Source: Topomyia yanbarensis (taxonomy: Eukaryota > Arthropoda > Insecta > Diptera > Culicidae). Taken from it: a stretch of 64,000 nucleotides of DNA. The DNA lies in contig NC_080672.1 in the NCBI RefSeq assembly GCF_030247195.1, positions 367,900,271 through 367,964,270 on the forward strand. The letters are read 5' to 3'. Position 1 is the stretch's first letter. Every line of letters starts with the position of its first letter. Shown here piece by piece: positions 44,985 to 55,448 of this stretch. The notes beneath the pieces were generated by a model, which ran no database searches, had not been told where the DNA came from, and saw only the letters and a list, made by a program, of their open reading frames with translations. Made by a program: the position numbers and the translations under genes.

Positions 44985-46190
44985 TTTTTTAAATCGTTTA
45001 TTTTACACAGCTCATAGCGGTACCTTAACGGAGCCGTGGATCTTTTATATGTTTACAATACATGTAAAAATAAAAATACAAACATGAATTATGTAGTAAT
45101 ATTGGATCTCGTGCGCGCAATTTTTTATTGCGAGCGGAGACCTTCTTTCGCGAGGTCTGTTGGCAAACAGCGTCAGGGGGTCATTTAATTCTCTATTGTT
45201 TTTCACGTCCCGGTCGAAGCTGGCTTGGTGTCCGGGATCAGATGTTCTCCCCTGCTTCTTGCACTTATTGTTGATCAGATCAGTGTAAATCTGTCGTCAT
45301 TGTTACTACATTCGTTGCCGATGGTGCTTACAGTTGCTTTTGGGGTGCTGGATGATTCTTTTGCGGTTGTCATTATGGTCTGAACAGCTGCCACAAATTT
45401 GGCCACCGTTTGTGGTTCAGGCATTGGTATTGAAAGCTCTGTTTTAGGTTGGTTTGCCGTAGATGAGTTGGCAATCGGTTGAGATGCATTTTCCTCTGCA
45501 TCTTCCGAGCGAGGTTGTCCATGATGAGCTGTCTGATTACAATACTTGCACGTAGGAGTTTGCCCCTCATGGGTGCATAGCGTAGTTTGCATAATTGTAG
45601 TTCCGTGAGTTTTGAGTTTTATTGTCAAGTAGGAGGGTATATGCCTTTCAACCCGCATCCTCACTACAAAAACGCCGTTTTTAGTACCCGGGAAGAAGTT
45701 TCTCCAAGTATCAGGTGTAACGGATTCTACTTCTCCGTATTGCGACATGCATATTGCAATTGGCTCAGGAGGGGTATGAGGTGATAGGTCATATAACCTT
45801 CCATCTATATAATCATTCTCAATATATACGGGAATCGTAATTCCAACGTTGTCACTTTTAACCACGTGTTTTAGGTTGTTCTTCAAAACGAAACGCTCGG
45901 CTTGTGCTAACGTGTTGAATGATATTAACACTGCATTGCGAAGATGATGATATTGAAGACTTTAGCAAGCCTAAGTTGCATTTTTACCTTCAGAAGGTAT
46001 TCCACTACACTAAAACTAAACACTAAAGCCGTTTTAAACCAAATTTAAAGTCAACGACCACAGCGTTGGGTCGGAGTAGAGCTTTTTCGTCAACTTTACT
46101 CATGATGACAAGAATAATCCGATGTTTCCTTTGTTCTCCAGACAATGCACACTAGATCGAGAGGCCTGTTGTTCACTTGGCTCGATTGTA
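44985..46190 (-). mobile_element. Truncated non-LTR retrotransposon: ORF1 joined to 3' tail, ORF2 missing
   Basis: Read on the minus strand: a leader (from about 46190), a gag-like ORF1, about 70 bp of spacer, then a tail with GATCCACGGCTCCGTTAAGG and ATAAACG before an A-rich end near 44990. An ORF2 of several kb would be expected between ORF1 and the tail but is absent. Its outer limits are estimates. Confidence 0.6.
45275..46103 (-). pseudogene. gag-like ORF1 of a non-LTR retrotransposon, frameshifted
   Basis: The ATG at 46103 starts MSKVDEKALL..DFKFGLKRL and hits a stop near 46025. The homologous frame resumes at about 45958 (SLQYHHLRNAVLISF) and runs to a stop at 45275-45277. The central part (about 45640-45800) has NFFPGTKNGVFVVRMRV..IPSYLTIKL, typical of insect ORF1 proteins. 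A zinc knuckle follows, CKYCNQTAHHGQP, where the expected fourth ligand Cys is Arg. The Ser/Pro/Thr-rich C-terminus is low complexity. The protein would bind element RNA. The codon at 45931 is GTG, so it is not a real start. Frameshift, stops and the lost ligand make it a pseudogene. Confidence 0.75.
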
Positions 46191-46626
46191 CGTCTGACTG
46201 CGGCAGAATGTTGCCAAAAACGGAACCCATTTGTTGCCGGAGTGTGCCAAAATGGGAGCATGTCAAAAACGGAACGTGCCAAAAACAAAATCTTACTGTA
46301 TCTCGACAACTATTGAATTTTGGAAGTTTTTTGTTAAATGCATTTTATTTTGAAATGATATTTGGAATCAAATTCTGTAATAAAATTACACTTTTATGTG
46401 CCAATTAGTATGAAATTTAAAAACATTTATGAGGTTATCGTTAGAAACAACTTTTTTCGATAAATTCTCCGTCATGGAATTACATTCAAAATGTTTGTTT
46501 ACTCTAAAGGTTTTTGTTGACAAAATATAAAAAAAATAAAAATGGTTTTTTTGCAATTTGAATTTTGAACATAAATTTCGGTTTTGTGAAAAATGACAAC
46601 ATTTTTTTCAGTGTATATTGTTTTCG

Positions 46627-47170
46627 TGCCGAAGTAGAGATCGAGTTCTAACATTCATTATTTTGGTTGATAAATTCTATAATTAGGGTGTAAATGTAAC
46701 ATTCTAAAATAATAATAACGGAATAAATTTTTATTATGGTAATGTTTTAAAAAGAGTCTACTTTTGAATATCTGCTCTGATGATTTCATTTTGGTGTCAT
46801 TCGTTATGTAGTAATTGTGCATTTTTGAAACGGTGTATGTAAAATAGTCACGAGAAATAGTTAATTTTCTGGCTGTTCATCCAAAGCTCCCAATTCTTAA
46901 ATATCATTTTTGCGAGATCGGAATTTTCAATATAAGTAAAAGACCATCATTTGGAGTTTTTTCAAAGTGGCTTGTTGGTCGTGTGTGAAGTGAAAATCTC
47001 TTCCGTAAATTTCAGTAATTTCGGAACGTTTTTTACACGTTTTTTGCTGGAAAACTGTACCAAACGATCGTCGGATTGTCGGACATTATGTACGATATGG
47101 TCAGGCGGGTAAAAACCCAGGACAGTTGAAAGGAGAGACGCTCCTCCGTTACCTCTCGCTCGAACATGCC
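46627..47170. other. AT-rich DNA, no feature recognised
   Basis: A GC-richer piece from about 47040 shows no domain in the 75-codon minus frame at 46962-47189. Confidence 0.4.
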
Positions 47171-47214
47171 TGGCGCAACTCTGGCGCAACTCTGGCGCAA
47201 CTCTGGCGCAACTC
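47171..47214. repeat. 11-bp tandem repeat (TGGCGCAACTC), 4 copies
   Basis: Four perfect 11-bp units, just downstream (in minus-strand sense) of the reverse transcriptase remnant. Confidence 0.95.
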
Positions 47215-47270
47215 TTCGGATCCGTCAGAATATCTTTCTTGAGAACAACAGACGCGATTCTTGCTGCACC

Positions 47271-47459
47271 ACAATCAGTGAAGATTTCAAGCTTTTGTTT
47301 TAGAAATCTGCAATCTTCAGTTGAGTGAATGAGACGACATCTTGTTAAATTGTCTGCGAAAGGTCAGCTTAGAGTCATCAGCACTAAATACACATCATTA
47401 AAGTAAAGCAGAAACATCAACGTCCCCAAGGAGCTTCCCTGGGCTATTCCTGATGTAAA
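47271..47459 (-). pseudogene. Reverse transcriptase palm fragment of a Jockey-like non-LTR element
   Basis: The minus frame reads SGIAQGSSLGTLMFLLYFND, the conserved G-I-P-Q-G-S..L-G palm block. After an in-frame TGA comes PFADN, the site of the catalytic Y/FADD motif with the second Asp replaced by Asn, then TEDCRFLKQKLEIFTDC as seen after this motif in Jockey-type enzymes. Only about 63 codons remain. No upstream finger domain or downstream thumb is readable. Confidence 0.8.
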
Positions 47460-47615
47460 AGTAAATGTAGATGTATAACAATCTCGAACGAATACACCTC
47501 TGTGCCCGCCGCTCGGCACTGCTGGACGAACGCTGTTGCTTCGAACGAGAGTGTGAGGAGAACCAAGCTATTGCGAAAGTGAGACGGACAAACCCGCTGA
47601 AAAGTGTGTATGCAC

Positions 47616-48806
47616 ACTAGACTGCCCAGAAAAAGAATGAATTTTTGAAAACTCAATCGGCCCACCCCTGAGTCGATTCCTAGTCTCACCAGGAGTACTT
47701 GCTCCAAATTTGAAGCAAATCAGACAAGTCTAGCTACCGGACCAACGTGCTTGAAGTTTGTATGGGATTTTTCGACAATTTACATGGAGAAAACCCTCTT
47801 GCTCACATTTTCGCCGCTAGGTGGCACTGTATACATCAGATTATCACCAAAAGTGAAACTTAAGAAGACAATTTTATTATCTACAACTTCGTTGAAGACT
47901 GCAAAGCGATCCGACTCCAATAGGAAAAGTTATTAAACTTTCAACGAAGTGATGTCTGAGTCAGTTTTGCATGGGGCCTAGCAGTGCATGACAGTGTATC
48001 AGTACTAGGTTCTAACAAACTAAACATTTTTGTGGATTAATGGTTGGATTTAGCTGAATAGTATGTTCGGAAGAATTGCAGTACATAATACGAGTTATGT
48101 TTTGGTTAGAAAATTTTAGTTCAATCTGTGACCGCATAGATGGCGCCAACACTAACTTTTCAACGGAGAGAGATAGAATATCGAGATGTTTGGAAGAATT
48201 ACTGCAATATTCTTGTTCTACAACTTTGTAGAAGACACCTAATTTCTATCTCTCTCCGTTGAAAAGTTAGTGTTGGCGCCATCTATGCGGTCACAGATTG
48301 AACTAAAATTGTCTAACCAAAACATAACTCGTAGTATGTACTGCAATTCTTTCGAACATACTATTCAGCTAAATCTAACCATTAATCCACAAAAATGTTT
48401 AGTTTGTTAGAACCTAGTACTGATACACTATCATGAACTGCTAGGCCCCATGCAAAACTGACTCAAACATCACTTCGTTAAAAGTTTAATAACTTTTCCT
48501 ATTGGAGTCAAATCGCTATGCAGTCTTCAACAAAGTTGTAGATAATAAAATTATCTTCTTAAGTTTCACTTTTGGTGATAATTTGATGTATACAGTGCCA
48601 CCTAGCGGCGAAAATGTGAGCAAGAGGATTTTCTCCATGTAAATTGTCGAAAAATCCCATACAAACTTCAAGCACGTTGGTCCGGTAGCTAGACTTGTCC
48701 GATTTGCTTCAAATTTGGAGCAAGTACTCCTGGTGGGACTAGGAATCGACTCAGGGGTGGGCCGATTGAGTTTTCAAAAATTCATTATTTTTCTGGGCAG
48801 TCTAGT
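47616..48806. repeat. 1.19-kb near-perfect palindrome
   Basis: The left arm is 47616-48178 and the right arm 48243-48806. The loop is about 64 bp (48179-48242). The tips are ACTAG / CTAGT with CTGCCCAGAAAAA next to them. By eye the arms are about 95% identical, with only scattered substitutions. No reading frame is conserved. A transcript from either strand would fold into a roughly 560-bp duplex. No TA or longer target duplication is evident. Confidence 0.95.
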
Positions 48807-49001
48807 CTTGCCCCACCAGTACACATATTTTTTAAACGCGTGCACTTATTTACTCGTATAATAACCTACCTGTTATTTTCCACCAAGATGTCATTTAAGA
48901 GTTACATTATCGAAATAAAAGAAAAAATCCGCGAAAAAATTGATTTTTTCCTCGATAAACCTTAAAATCAGAGACGTAAAAATTACATCCGCTCGAAAAT
49001 G

Positions 49002-51353
49002 CACTGGTCAAGGCTCCGAAAATGGCGACCACAGCCGAAATTATTTTTTATCAAATTTTGTGTCAAACTGTTTTCCGTATTTATATAACCTCTAACATTA
49101 AAAAATATGAATGGCGATCCCAGAAAAAAATTTCATGTCTGTCATTTATAAAAGTTTGTTGATGCTACTTGCATAACCTGAAAGTGACTAAAAGACCGTA
49201 AGGAGATAAAAAGGTAAACAAAATCCATATTTTCAACTTTTTGCTTGCAACCACATTTTTCTATCGTAGTCTAATTTAAATTTGATGAGATTGCTTGAAA
49301 ATTTTTGATGAATATGGATTATTGCTTATTTTCAGTTGTGAAGTAGTGGAAACCAAATAACTTGTAACGGGACAGATCAAAAATTCAAAAAAGTTTTGTG
49401 GACCACACCAACAGCATGCATACAATGTCTAACCTGCATTTTTTCTTACTACTTTGAGTCTACTTTTTGAAACTGTATTATGAAAACTTTAAAGTTTTAT
49501 TATTTTTTAAGAAAACACAGTTTATATTATGTAACGTGACAGGATTTTTCTGCTGTAAAGCAATTCTATCAAGTTTGAGTCAATTGCGTCAATATTGGTG
49601 ACCATCTTTGATTCTGATGAAACCTTTTACGTTTCATGTATATGAGAGACTAAGTATTTTTCAATATTAAACAGACAATTTTTATTCAAGAGTAATATTT
49701 AAAAAGGGCGTATGCGATTTTGAATGCACTACTTTCAATATATATTTTTCGAAAAGCGCCATTTGTGGAGCAAAACTAGATGATAGCGAGTTCTATGGAA
49801 TTAATTGTTCTGTGTGAATATTTTTTGGTGAAATTTTTCAAAAAACCTGTTTTAATTCACCTAGTGCTGCAATTGTGCCTTTCTCATTTGTCTAAACTAC
49901 GATTCCATGGCTGGTTATGTTCAATACAATGGTGGAAAAGTATATTACATATTAAGTACGATTTGCACATACATACAATGGACCGACAGCCACGATCTTG
50001 AGATGCTATGTGTCGACACTGAAACATCGCTTAAAACCAGCGGCGGATCAAATAAGAGGATCAGGGGGGTCCGATCCCTGCTAAAAATTCTCAACTTGTT
50101 AAGAAATTTTAAACTAGTTTTAATTTTAAAGTAGCAACCCCTCACTGGATACTCCTACCTACGCCTAAAAAAGTAAAAAAAAATCGCGGCGGGATTAGGT
50201 TGACGATTTTTAGAGTGATTGCATAACCTTTCTATATGAGAAAGGCAAAAAAGAAAAAAAAATGTAAATATATTGTTACAATTACAGAAAAACAATGTTT
50301 TTCTTTTGTTAACGAAAGCCTGTAAACTGATGAAACTATAATTGCACTATTAGGAAGTTATTAGTAAGAAAACATTTTTAACTTCAAGTATTCTTCTAAA
50401 TTTCTTAGTAAGCAAAATGCTCTTAAGAATTTTTTTTCGAAATATTTTGATATTTTTTCAACAAAAATATCTAGTAGTCAAAATACGCCCTTTGAATAAA
50501 TTACTCACAAATACCAAACGCAAAAAACATAACACGTTTAAAATTTAATTGCAAATAAAAACTTTAAAATATAATTGCATCGTAGAGAAAATAACAATAA
50601 AAAGATTTACCATATTTCAATAATTCTTTTAATTTTGAATTTTCATTTAATTTCTTTTCTTTGAATAATTTAGTTATAGAATGAAATGGGTTTTCAATTC
50701 AAATTGCTCACGAAAAATTATCCTTCAAAATGCAGATGTTTTCAAGTTATTTTGGATTTTCTTTCGACATAATATGTTACTTCGTGAAATTACGACCTTT
50801 TCAAAAGTTTTTCACGTTTGTTCATCAAAACCAATATGTTTTTCAAAATAAACATGAAATTTCCCGTTAATACTCAGTTCCTAGATTAAGGATGATTTGT
50901 GTACGATTGTCTTGATATCCTTGCTTCAATGTAAATGCAGAACTGTAACGTGGCAGATTCTGGTTGTAACGTAACAGATCATTGAGAATACTCCATAAAA
51001 TCGAAAACAAAGTTTTTCTTCAGGAAAACTATATTTCAAACTCTTCCTTGCTTTCTGAGCTTCAACTTAAAACTGTTTTCATGCAAATTTGGGGGCCAAC
51101 GGAACAGACTTTTTCTATCTAGTCAGGCAACCTTCAAACTCACTGCGAAAATTGTGTAACGTGACAGACGTATCAAAATTACAATAAAGTGAATACGGTT
51201 CATGATAGAAAAAAACTTTCTGTAAAAAAAAGTGCGATTTAGAGACCTTAATAATGTGCAGTTGTAATAGAATATGGTTTTATTGTTTTTGCTGACTTAT
51301 CTTATGAAATATGCGTAAAAATGTAACGTGACAGACAGAAGCCTTGACCACTA
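49002..51353. mobile_element. 2.35-kb repeat element with CACTGGTCAAGGCT-like ends
   Basis: The left end CACTGGTCAAGGCTCC and the inverse of the right end TAGTGGTCAAGGCTTC pair up. The inside is AT-rich and contains six copies of TGTAACGTGACAG or one-base variants (near 49363, 49530, 50943, 50970, 51155 and 51321). No coding capacity seen. The CAGTGGTC-like tip suggests hAT, but I found no convincing 8-bp duplication. Confidence 0.55.
49870..50248. mobile_element. Short MITE-like element nested in the 2.35-kb repeat
   Basis: TGCCTTTCTCAT at the left and ATGAGAAAGGCA at the right form inverted ends. It contains the CTTGAGATGCTATGTGTCGAC segment also present at 61.47 kb. Confidence 0.55.
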
Positions 51354-52077
51354 CTGATTATCAATGTTTACTTAAATTTTTCGCTTTTAACAATATTCAA
51401 GGCCTACTGAGTGCTTTATAATTCAAGGATATCCATAAAAAGAGAGTACTCATATAATGCAATTGAACTTTATATGTTATATGTCTAAAATAACCATGTG
51501 TTCGTCTTACCCAACCTGTCCGTCTTACCCACAGTTCCCCTACAAATCCGTACAGCTGTTTTTTCCGGACATGCCTTTGAAAATCCGTACAGTCCTCCTA
51601 AATTCCGTACGGTTGGTCAGCTTAGGTATGAATCATTGATGTCCAAGCAATAATTGTTAAATAAATTTTGACTGTTTTATACTATGATCTTTCAAATCAT
51701 GGTCTGCGAATCCCGTGGGTAGTTTTATACATGAAGGCCCAGCAAGATACACCCTCGGGCCTTTACAAGGAAGCCTTGGAGAAGAAATGGTTTTCTTCTT
51801 TCGAATATTTATAGGCACATTAGAAGATGTTCCCTCAATGCCAGATATACACTATTTCATGAACAATGGGGTCTAGAAATCAGTCGTGTTTGGTGGCGTA
51901 CCTCTCTGTGGCGTTTTTTTTCGGGGCGTTTCTTAAGGGTGTAGTGAGTGAAAAAATCGACTTCTTTTTTACACTATTAGTATTGAACCTCCACAATAGT
52001 CTCCCGCAATCTCTGTGGCCGCACTGAACTTCTTTTGTTTTAAACAGCCATGCATTCCTCGCGCGTATTTGCTGTAA
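51354..52077. other. Intergenic DNA
   Basis: About 51490-51620 is C/T-rich with ATCCGTACAG-type words repeated three times. No gene or element is otherwise recognised. Confidence 0.4.
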
Positions 52078-52137
52078 CATCGTCACATATCGTCACAAAA
52101 CACCCACTACCCCCTTTAATGCTTCGTCATTTATGGA
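52078..52137 (-). repeat. Fragment of the PIF/Harbinger-like MITE
   Basis: Read on the minus strand, CATAAATGACG.AGCATT, a G-rich run and TTGTGACGATATGTGACGA correspond in order to the left end of the MITE at 34497. Confidence 0.65.
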
Positions 52138-52254
52138 TGAAGCCAAATGAAATCACCTTTAAGTAGTCCGTCACAAAAAATAAATTGAAAAGTGTAACAA
52201 TCACCGGTCACACGAGACAACACGAACAAAACACAAACGCAAAGTACCATTCAT

Positions 52255-53183
52255 TCAAATAATAAAAAAAAACTTTATTGAAATACGCCACCCCATCAGC
52301 CGGCATTAATACGACAAGACAGCCGTTACTAACAGCCGCTAGTAAAAACGCCATGACATGTACGGCCAAATGGGCTCAATTTCCAACTGCATACACAACG
52401 CAGCAGTCAGAGCGGCAACGCGAGCACTTGATCTTCCAAAGCTCAAAGTTAAACGATCAGATCGCGCTGGATGGAACCTGCCATTTGCTACCTGTATCAA
52501 ACTGAGCTTTGACGAAACGGGTAGAGTAACAGAAAAAACTACAAACCACATGTAATTAATAACAACACAAACCATTTATCTTCCAATGGCATAAGTCGTC
52601 AGCGCAGTGATAGATCAAATAAACAGTGTGATAAATAGTTGATTTACCTTTTTCTTACACCTTGCGCCCAGGGGGGGGGGGCACGTGTGACAGACAGGGC
52701 AGGGAGTACACTATTCAATTCCACCAGGTTTAGCGACTAGTTTCTTCAGCTAATTATTAGATTTCCGATGCAAACACATGTTCGGCTGTTTGTGGTACAT
52801 GCTACCTGGCGACACCGACGTACGGGAAGAGGGTGAGGGTCGGGTATATTTAGCTATATAGAAACTTCACGCGGTTTTGGATCCGAGTCAAACATGCCCG
52901 GGGAAGCGATTGGTTTAGTGGGTTACATAATCACCGACTACTACTAACAACAACAACAACATTCATGACACATTCAGTTTGGTTCGAATTTTGAAGCGTA
53001 CGTGTACCCGACCGAGCCGTTTTCGTCGGTGGCCTTTGACTGCCGCTCAGACACAAGGCTGGCCAGGTTCTGCCGGCAATCTTTGAGGTTAATCTTGTTT
53101 TGAGCGTTTTTGTCTGCTCCTCGGATGTAGGGTGGGAAAATGATGCTTTGCAGTGTTGACGCAAATGTTGGTTTTAAGTTCAA
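52255..53183 (-). other. Candidate last exon and 3' UTR of an unknown minus-strand gene
   Basis: A minus frame at 53183-52974 is GC-rich and protein-like (INLKDCRQNLASLVSERQ.., ending GYTYASKFEPN), unlike the AT-rich repeats around it. A pyrimidine-rich tract ending in AG near 53109-53115 could be its splice acceptor. About 700 bp downstream AATAAA (minus strand, 52274-52279) precedes a T-rich stretch, which fits a poly(A) site. The interval contains non-repetitive 3'-UTR-like DNA plus a CAA repeat at about 52948-52962. No upstream exon was found and I do not recognise the peptide. Confidence 0.35.
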
Positions 53184-53522
53184 AAAGGGTTTGGATAGGT
53201 CGATAAATTAATTAGATGTAAAATGTAAGCGGGATGGTAGAGAACCATAAATGAATATTTACCAATCGGAATGTTCGTTAAGGGTTTTTTGAACTATACA
53301 GTGTTAGCAGGATCATCTCACTTACCTGAAAGAAATTAAAAATAAAGAATATCAGAACTAATGTAGACCAATTTTAATTTAGAATAAATTTATGGCTGGT
53401 TGATGTTTACTATCTCAAAATTTCGTTCAACTAGCGAAATGATTTTCAACTTTTTCCGACACTTCACTCCTAAAGTCACCCCATCGTACCCCATCCAGTA
53501 GAAAGTGAATGATTACAAGATA

Positions 53523-54703
53523 AAAGGTGAATGAATCGTTATTGCGAATCTTCATATTTGTGTATTTTTTCAAACTTGTTCCAAATTAATCCGATTTTGC
53601 GTAGTTTACTTTTACAGTGTATTGTTTACATCCGCTCAGTTGTTCAGTTGTCAGTGAGATTTCGGTCGAGATGAAACAAAAGAAATTTCAGGGAAAGATT
53701 TCGTTCATCCACATGCAAAATCCTGGGTTGTCGTATCGTGCCTTAGGGAATCCGATGAATACACACCATTCGTCCGTCTCAAAAGTCCTTCAATTATTCC
53801 AGAAACGGACGACAGGGGACCACAAGCCGGAGGCTGGACGAAAACCGGGAACAACGCGCAAAAATAACGAGAGACTGCAGCATATTTGGTCATTCCAAGC
53901 GGAATCCGAACATTTCGACGCGGGACTTGACCAAAAAATTTATTGTTTCGCAAAGTTTTGTCCAGAGGGCAACGATACGATCCGGATTGGGTACGTAGAA
54001 TGGGCAGAACTTCCTAAAGCGGGACGAATGTTGCCGAAAATGGACCCGGAAACTCTACATGATGACGCTAACGAAATTCCGGTGCTGCGTGATTGATGAT
54101 GAAAACTACATCAGAGCGGACTTTAAGTAGTTTTCGGAACAGGAATAGTTCCCAGAGAAATTGGTAAAAACAAGTTTGCTGTGGGTGACCGTTTCAAACA
54201 GAAGAAACTCGAAATGCCTGGTTTGGCAAGCCATTTGCACTTGTGGCAAACGTTCTGAACCAATCGTGGCGAAAGTCATCATAAACGGCGATTTTTGCAA
54301 AACTGAGTCTTTAATACATAACTTCATGGCACTATTCAAAATCGATGCAGGATATGAAGTAACCAAACTGTCTTGAAATCCATCCGATCGAAACCTATTG
54401 GGCCAGTATGAAGTGAGAACTTCGGAATACCAAAGAAGAGGCGAATGAAGAAAAGAATATGATGATGAAGTGGGATAAACCGAGAAAAGTATACCGAAAA
54501 CGATAGTACAGGCGCTGATGAAGGGCGTTAATCGCAGATGATACATTTTACTCAAACTCATCCTACAATTTAACGGATTTATATAAGCTGAAATAAAAAC
54601 ATATACTGAACTAGTGAAAAACTTAGGCTTCATTTCGATAATTAAAAACGATTTACCAATCAATCTAAAGCGTCGCAATAATTATCGACTGCGACTCACT
54701 TTT
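53523..54703 (+). mobile_element. Dead DD37E Tc1/mariner transposon, second copy
   Basis: The body is a decayed transposase of the same family as the copies at 2666 and 60151. The TIRs are degenerate: the left AAAGGTGAATGAAT..TTATTGCGA roughly matches the inverse of the right AAAGTGAGTCG..AATTATTGCGAC. TA precedes the left end; the right TA is mutated. Limits are approximate. Confidence 0.7.
53650..54490 (+). pseudogene. DD37E transposase remnant (copy 2)
   Basis: The N-terminal helix-turn-helix (LSYRALGNPMNTHHSSVSKVLQLF) and the EAGRKPGT basic motif align with the transposase at 60302. Near 54055 the frame shifts; in the new frame CCVIDDENYIRADFK carries the first catalytic Asp. CLVWQAICTCGKRSEPIVAK follows. 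The region with the second catalytic Asp is deleted, and PIETYWASMK marks the third motif, followed by a stop. Confidence 0.85.
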
Positions 54704-55030
54704 GACATTAAAAATGTCTTACTCCACTATCTGGGGCTAGGTGTCATTCTAAAATCTAAACTATCTCCCATGTAGCGAAACTATGTAAGGTTTGCACGCT
54801 TATAGCTCCGATATTACTAGATGGATTTTAATCATTCATACACCAACCGATTCAGAAACACCTAACTTAAATATTGGTAATAATTTAATATCTCCCCAAT
54901 AAAAGTAGACTTTTGGAAATTGGTAAAATTAAAAAGTTCACAAAAAACGGGAAAAATACCATTCGTGAGGCAGATTTCTCAGACACAGCCGTCAAAAGAG
55001 GGCAGCTTAGTTGCTCAATGAAACACGAAA
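54704..55030. other. AT-rich spacer
   Basis: No gene or repeat recognised. Confidence 0.4.
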
Positions 55031-55325
55031 AGTCATAAATAGAAGCAACGCATGTCCGTTTAAATCAGTTGTTGCTCTTATCCCACACGAGTAACGTCGT
55101 CTCCGGGCGATGCAATAAGCGCTATCGATTTTCGGTAACGTTGGCATTTGCACACACTCGCACCTAAGTGACTAAACCATATACGGTTAGTTTATAAATA
55201 GAGGTGACGCGTACCCGTTTGAATCAGTTTTTGTTCTTATGTCGAACGGGTAAGATCATGGCTGTAGCGTCTGGGCACTACAATAAGCGGTAGACGCTAT
55301 GCATTTTCGGCAGCGGTGGCCGTGT
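55031..55325 (+). promoter_or_regulatory. Tandemly duplicated TATA/initiator module
   Basis: A unit of about 160 bp occurs twice (about 55031-55150 and 55190-55325). Each has (A)TAAATAGA, then about 20-25 bp later (G)AATCAGTT as an insect-type initiator, then GTTCTTAT or GCTCTTAT, a CGTCT(C/G)GGC block, CAATAAGCG and ATTTTCGG. The second has a full TATAAATA at 55193-55200 with TCAGTT at 55224-55229. No coding region follows. It may be a retroelement LTR/5' end fragment or a duplicated promoter. Confidence 0.45.
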
Positions 55326-55448
55326 GCGGATTTTTCGGGTACCAGCACGGTGTCACAGAATGATTTGCAAAGTGGGTGGGCGGGGTGGTTTGGATTTAAT
55401 TCAATACGGTGTGTGCTGCTTAAGAGTGTTGCGTTTGAAAAAAATATA

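Larger units (their letters stand above)
43412..46298. mobile_element. pogo-like non-autonomous element, 2.9 kb
   Basis: Bounded by TA (43410-43411 and 46299-46300). The ends are CAGTAGGATTCCGTTTTTGG and the inverse of CAGTAAGATTTTGTTTTTGG. Subterminal GGAAC..TGCCAAAAA words recur at both ends. CAGT tips with TA duplication fit pogo/Tigger-type elements. The insertion site is confirmed because the other palindrome arm has TA joined directly to TTTGGAATTTTG. No transposase found. The inside holds a retrotransposon remnant. Confidence 0.8.
42394..46626. mobile_element. Large foldback (about 1.34 kb) split by a pogo-like element
   Basis: The left arm is about 42394-43000. The right arm is about 43125-43410 continued at 46301-46626. 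Matched pairs include AATATACACTGAAAAAA(A)TG at the tips, TTAATTCGTGTAATTAT.CCC, TCAGTGTATTTGGATCATGG and GTAG(T/C)TCTCGA near the centre. The arms are about 600 bp each and I estimate around 80% identity. Non-coding. Confidence 0.8.

Noticed and set aside
52358..52555. 65-codon plus-strand frame (LDLPKLKVKRSDRAGWNLPF)
   Set aside because: Weakly resembles a frame at 55687-55896, but there is no domain and it lies opposite a more plausible minus-strand 3' UTR.
54106..54678. 190-codon minus-strand frame
   Set aside because: Antisense shadow of the dead DD37E transposase.
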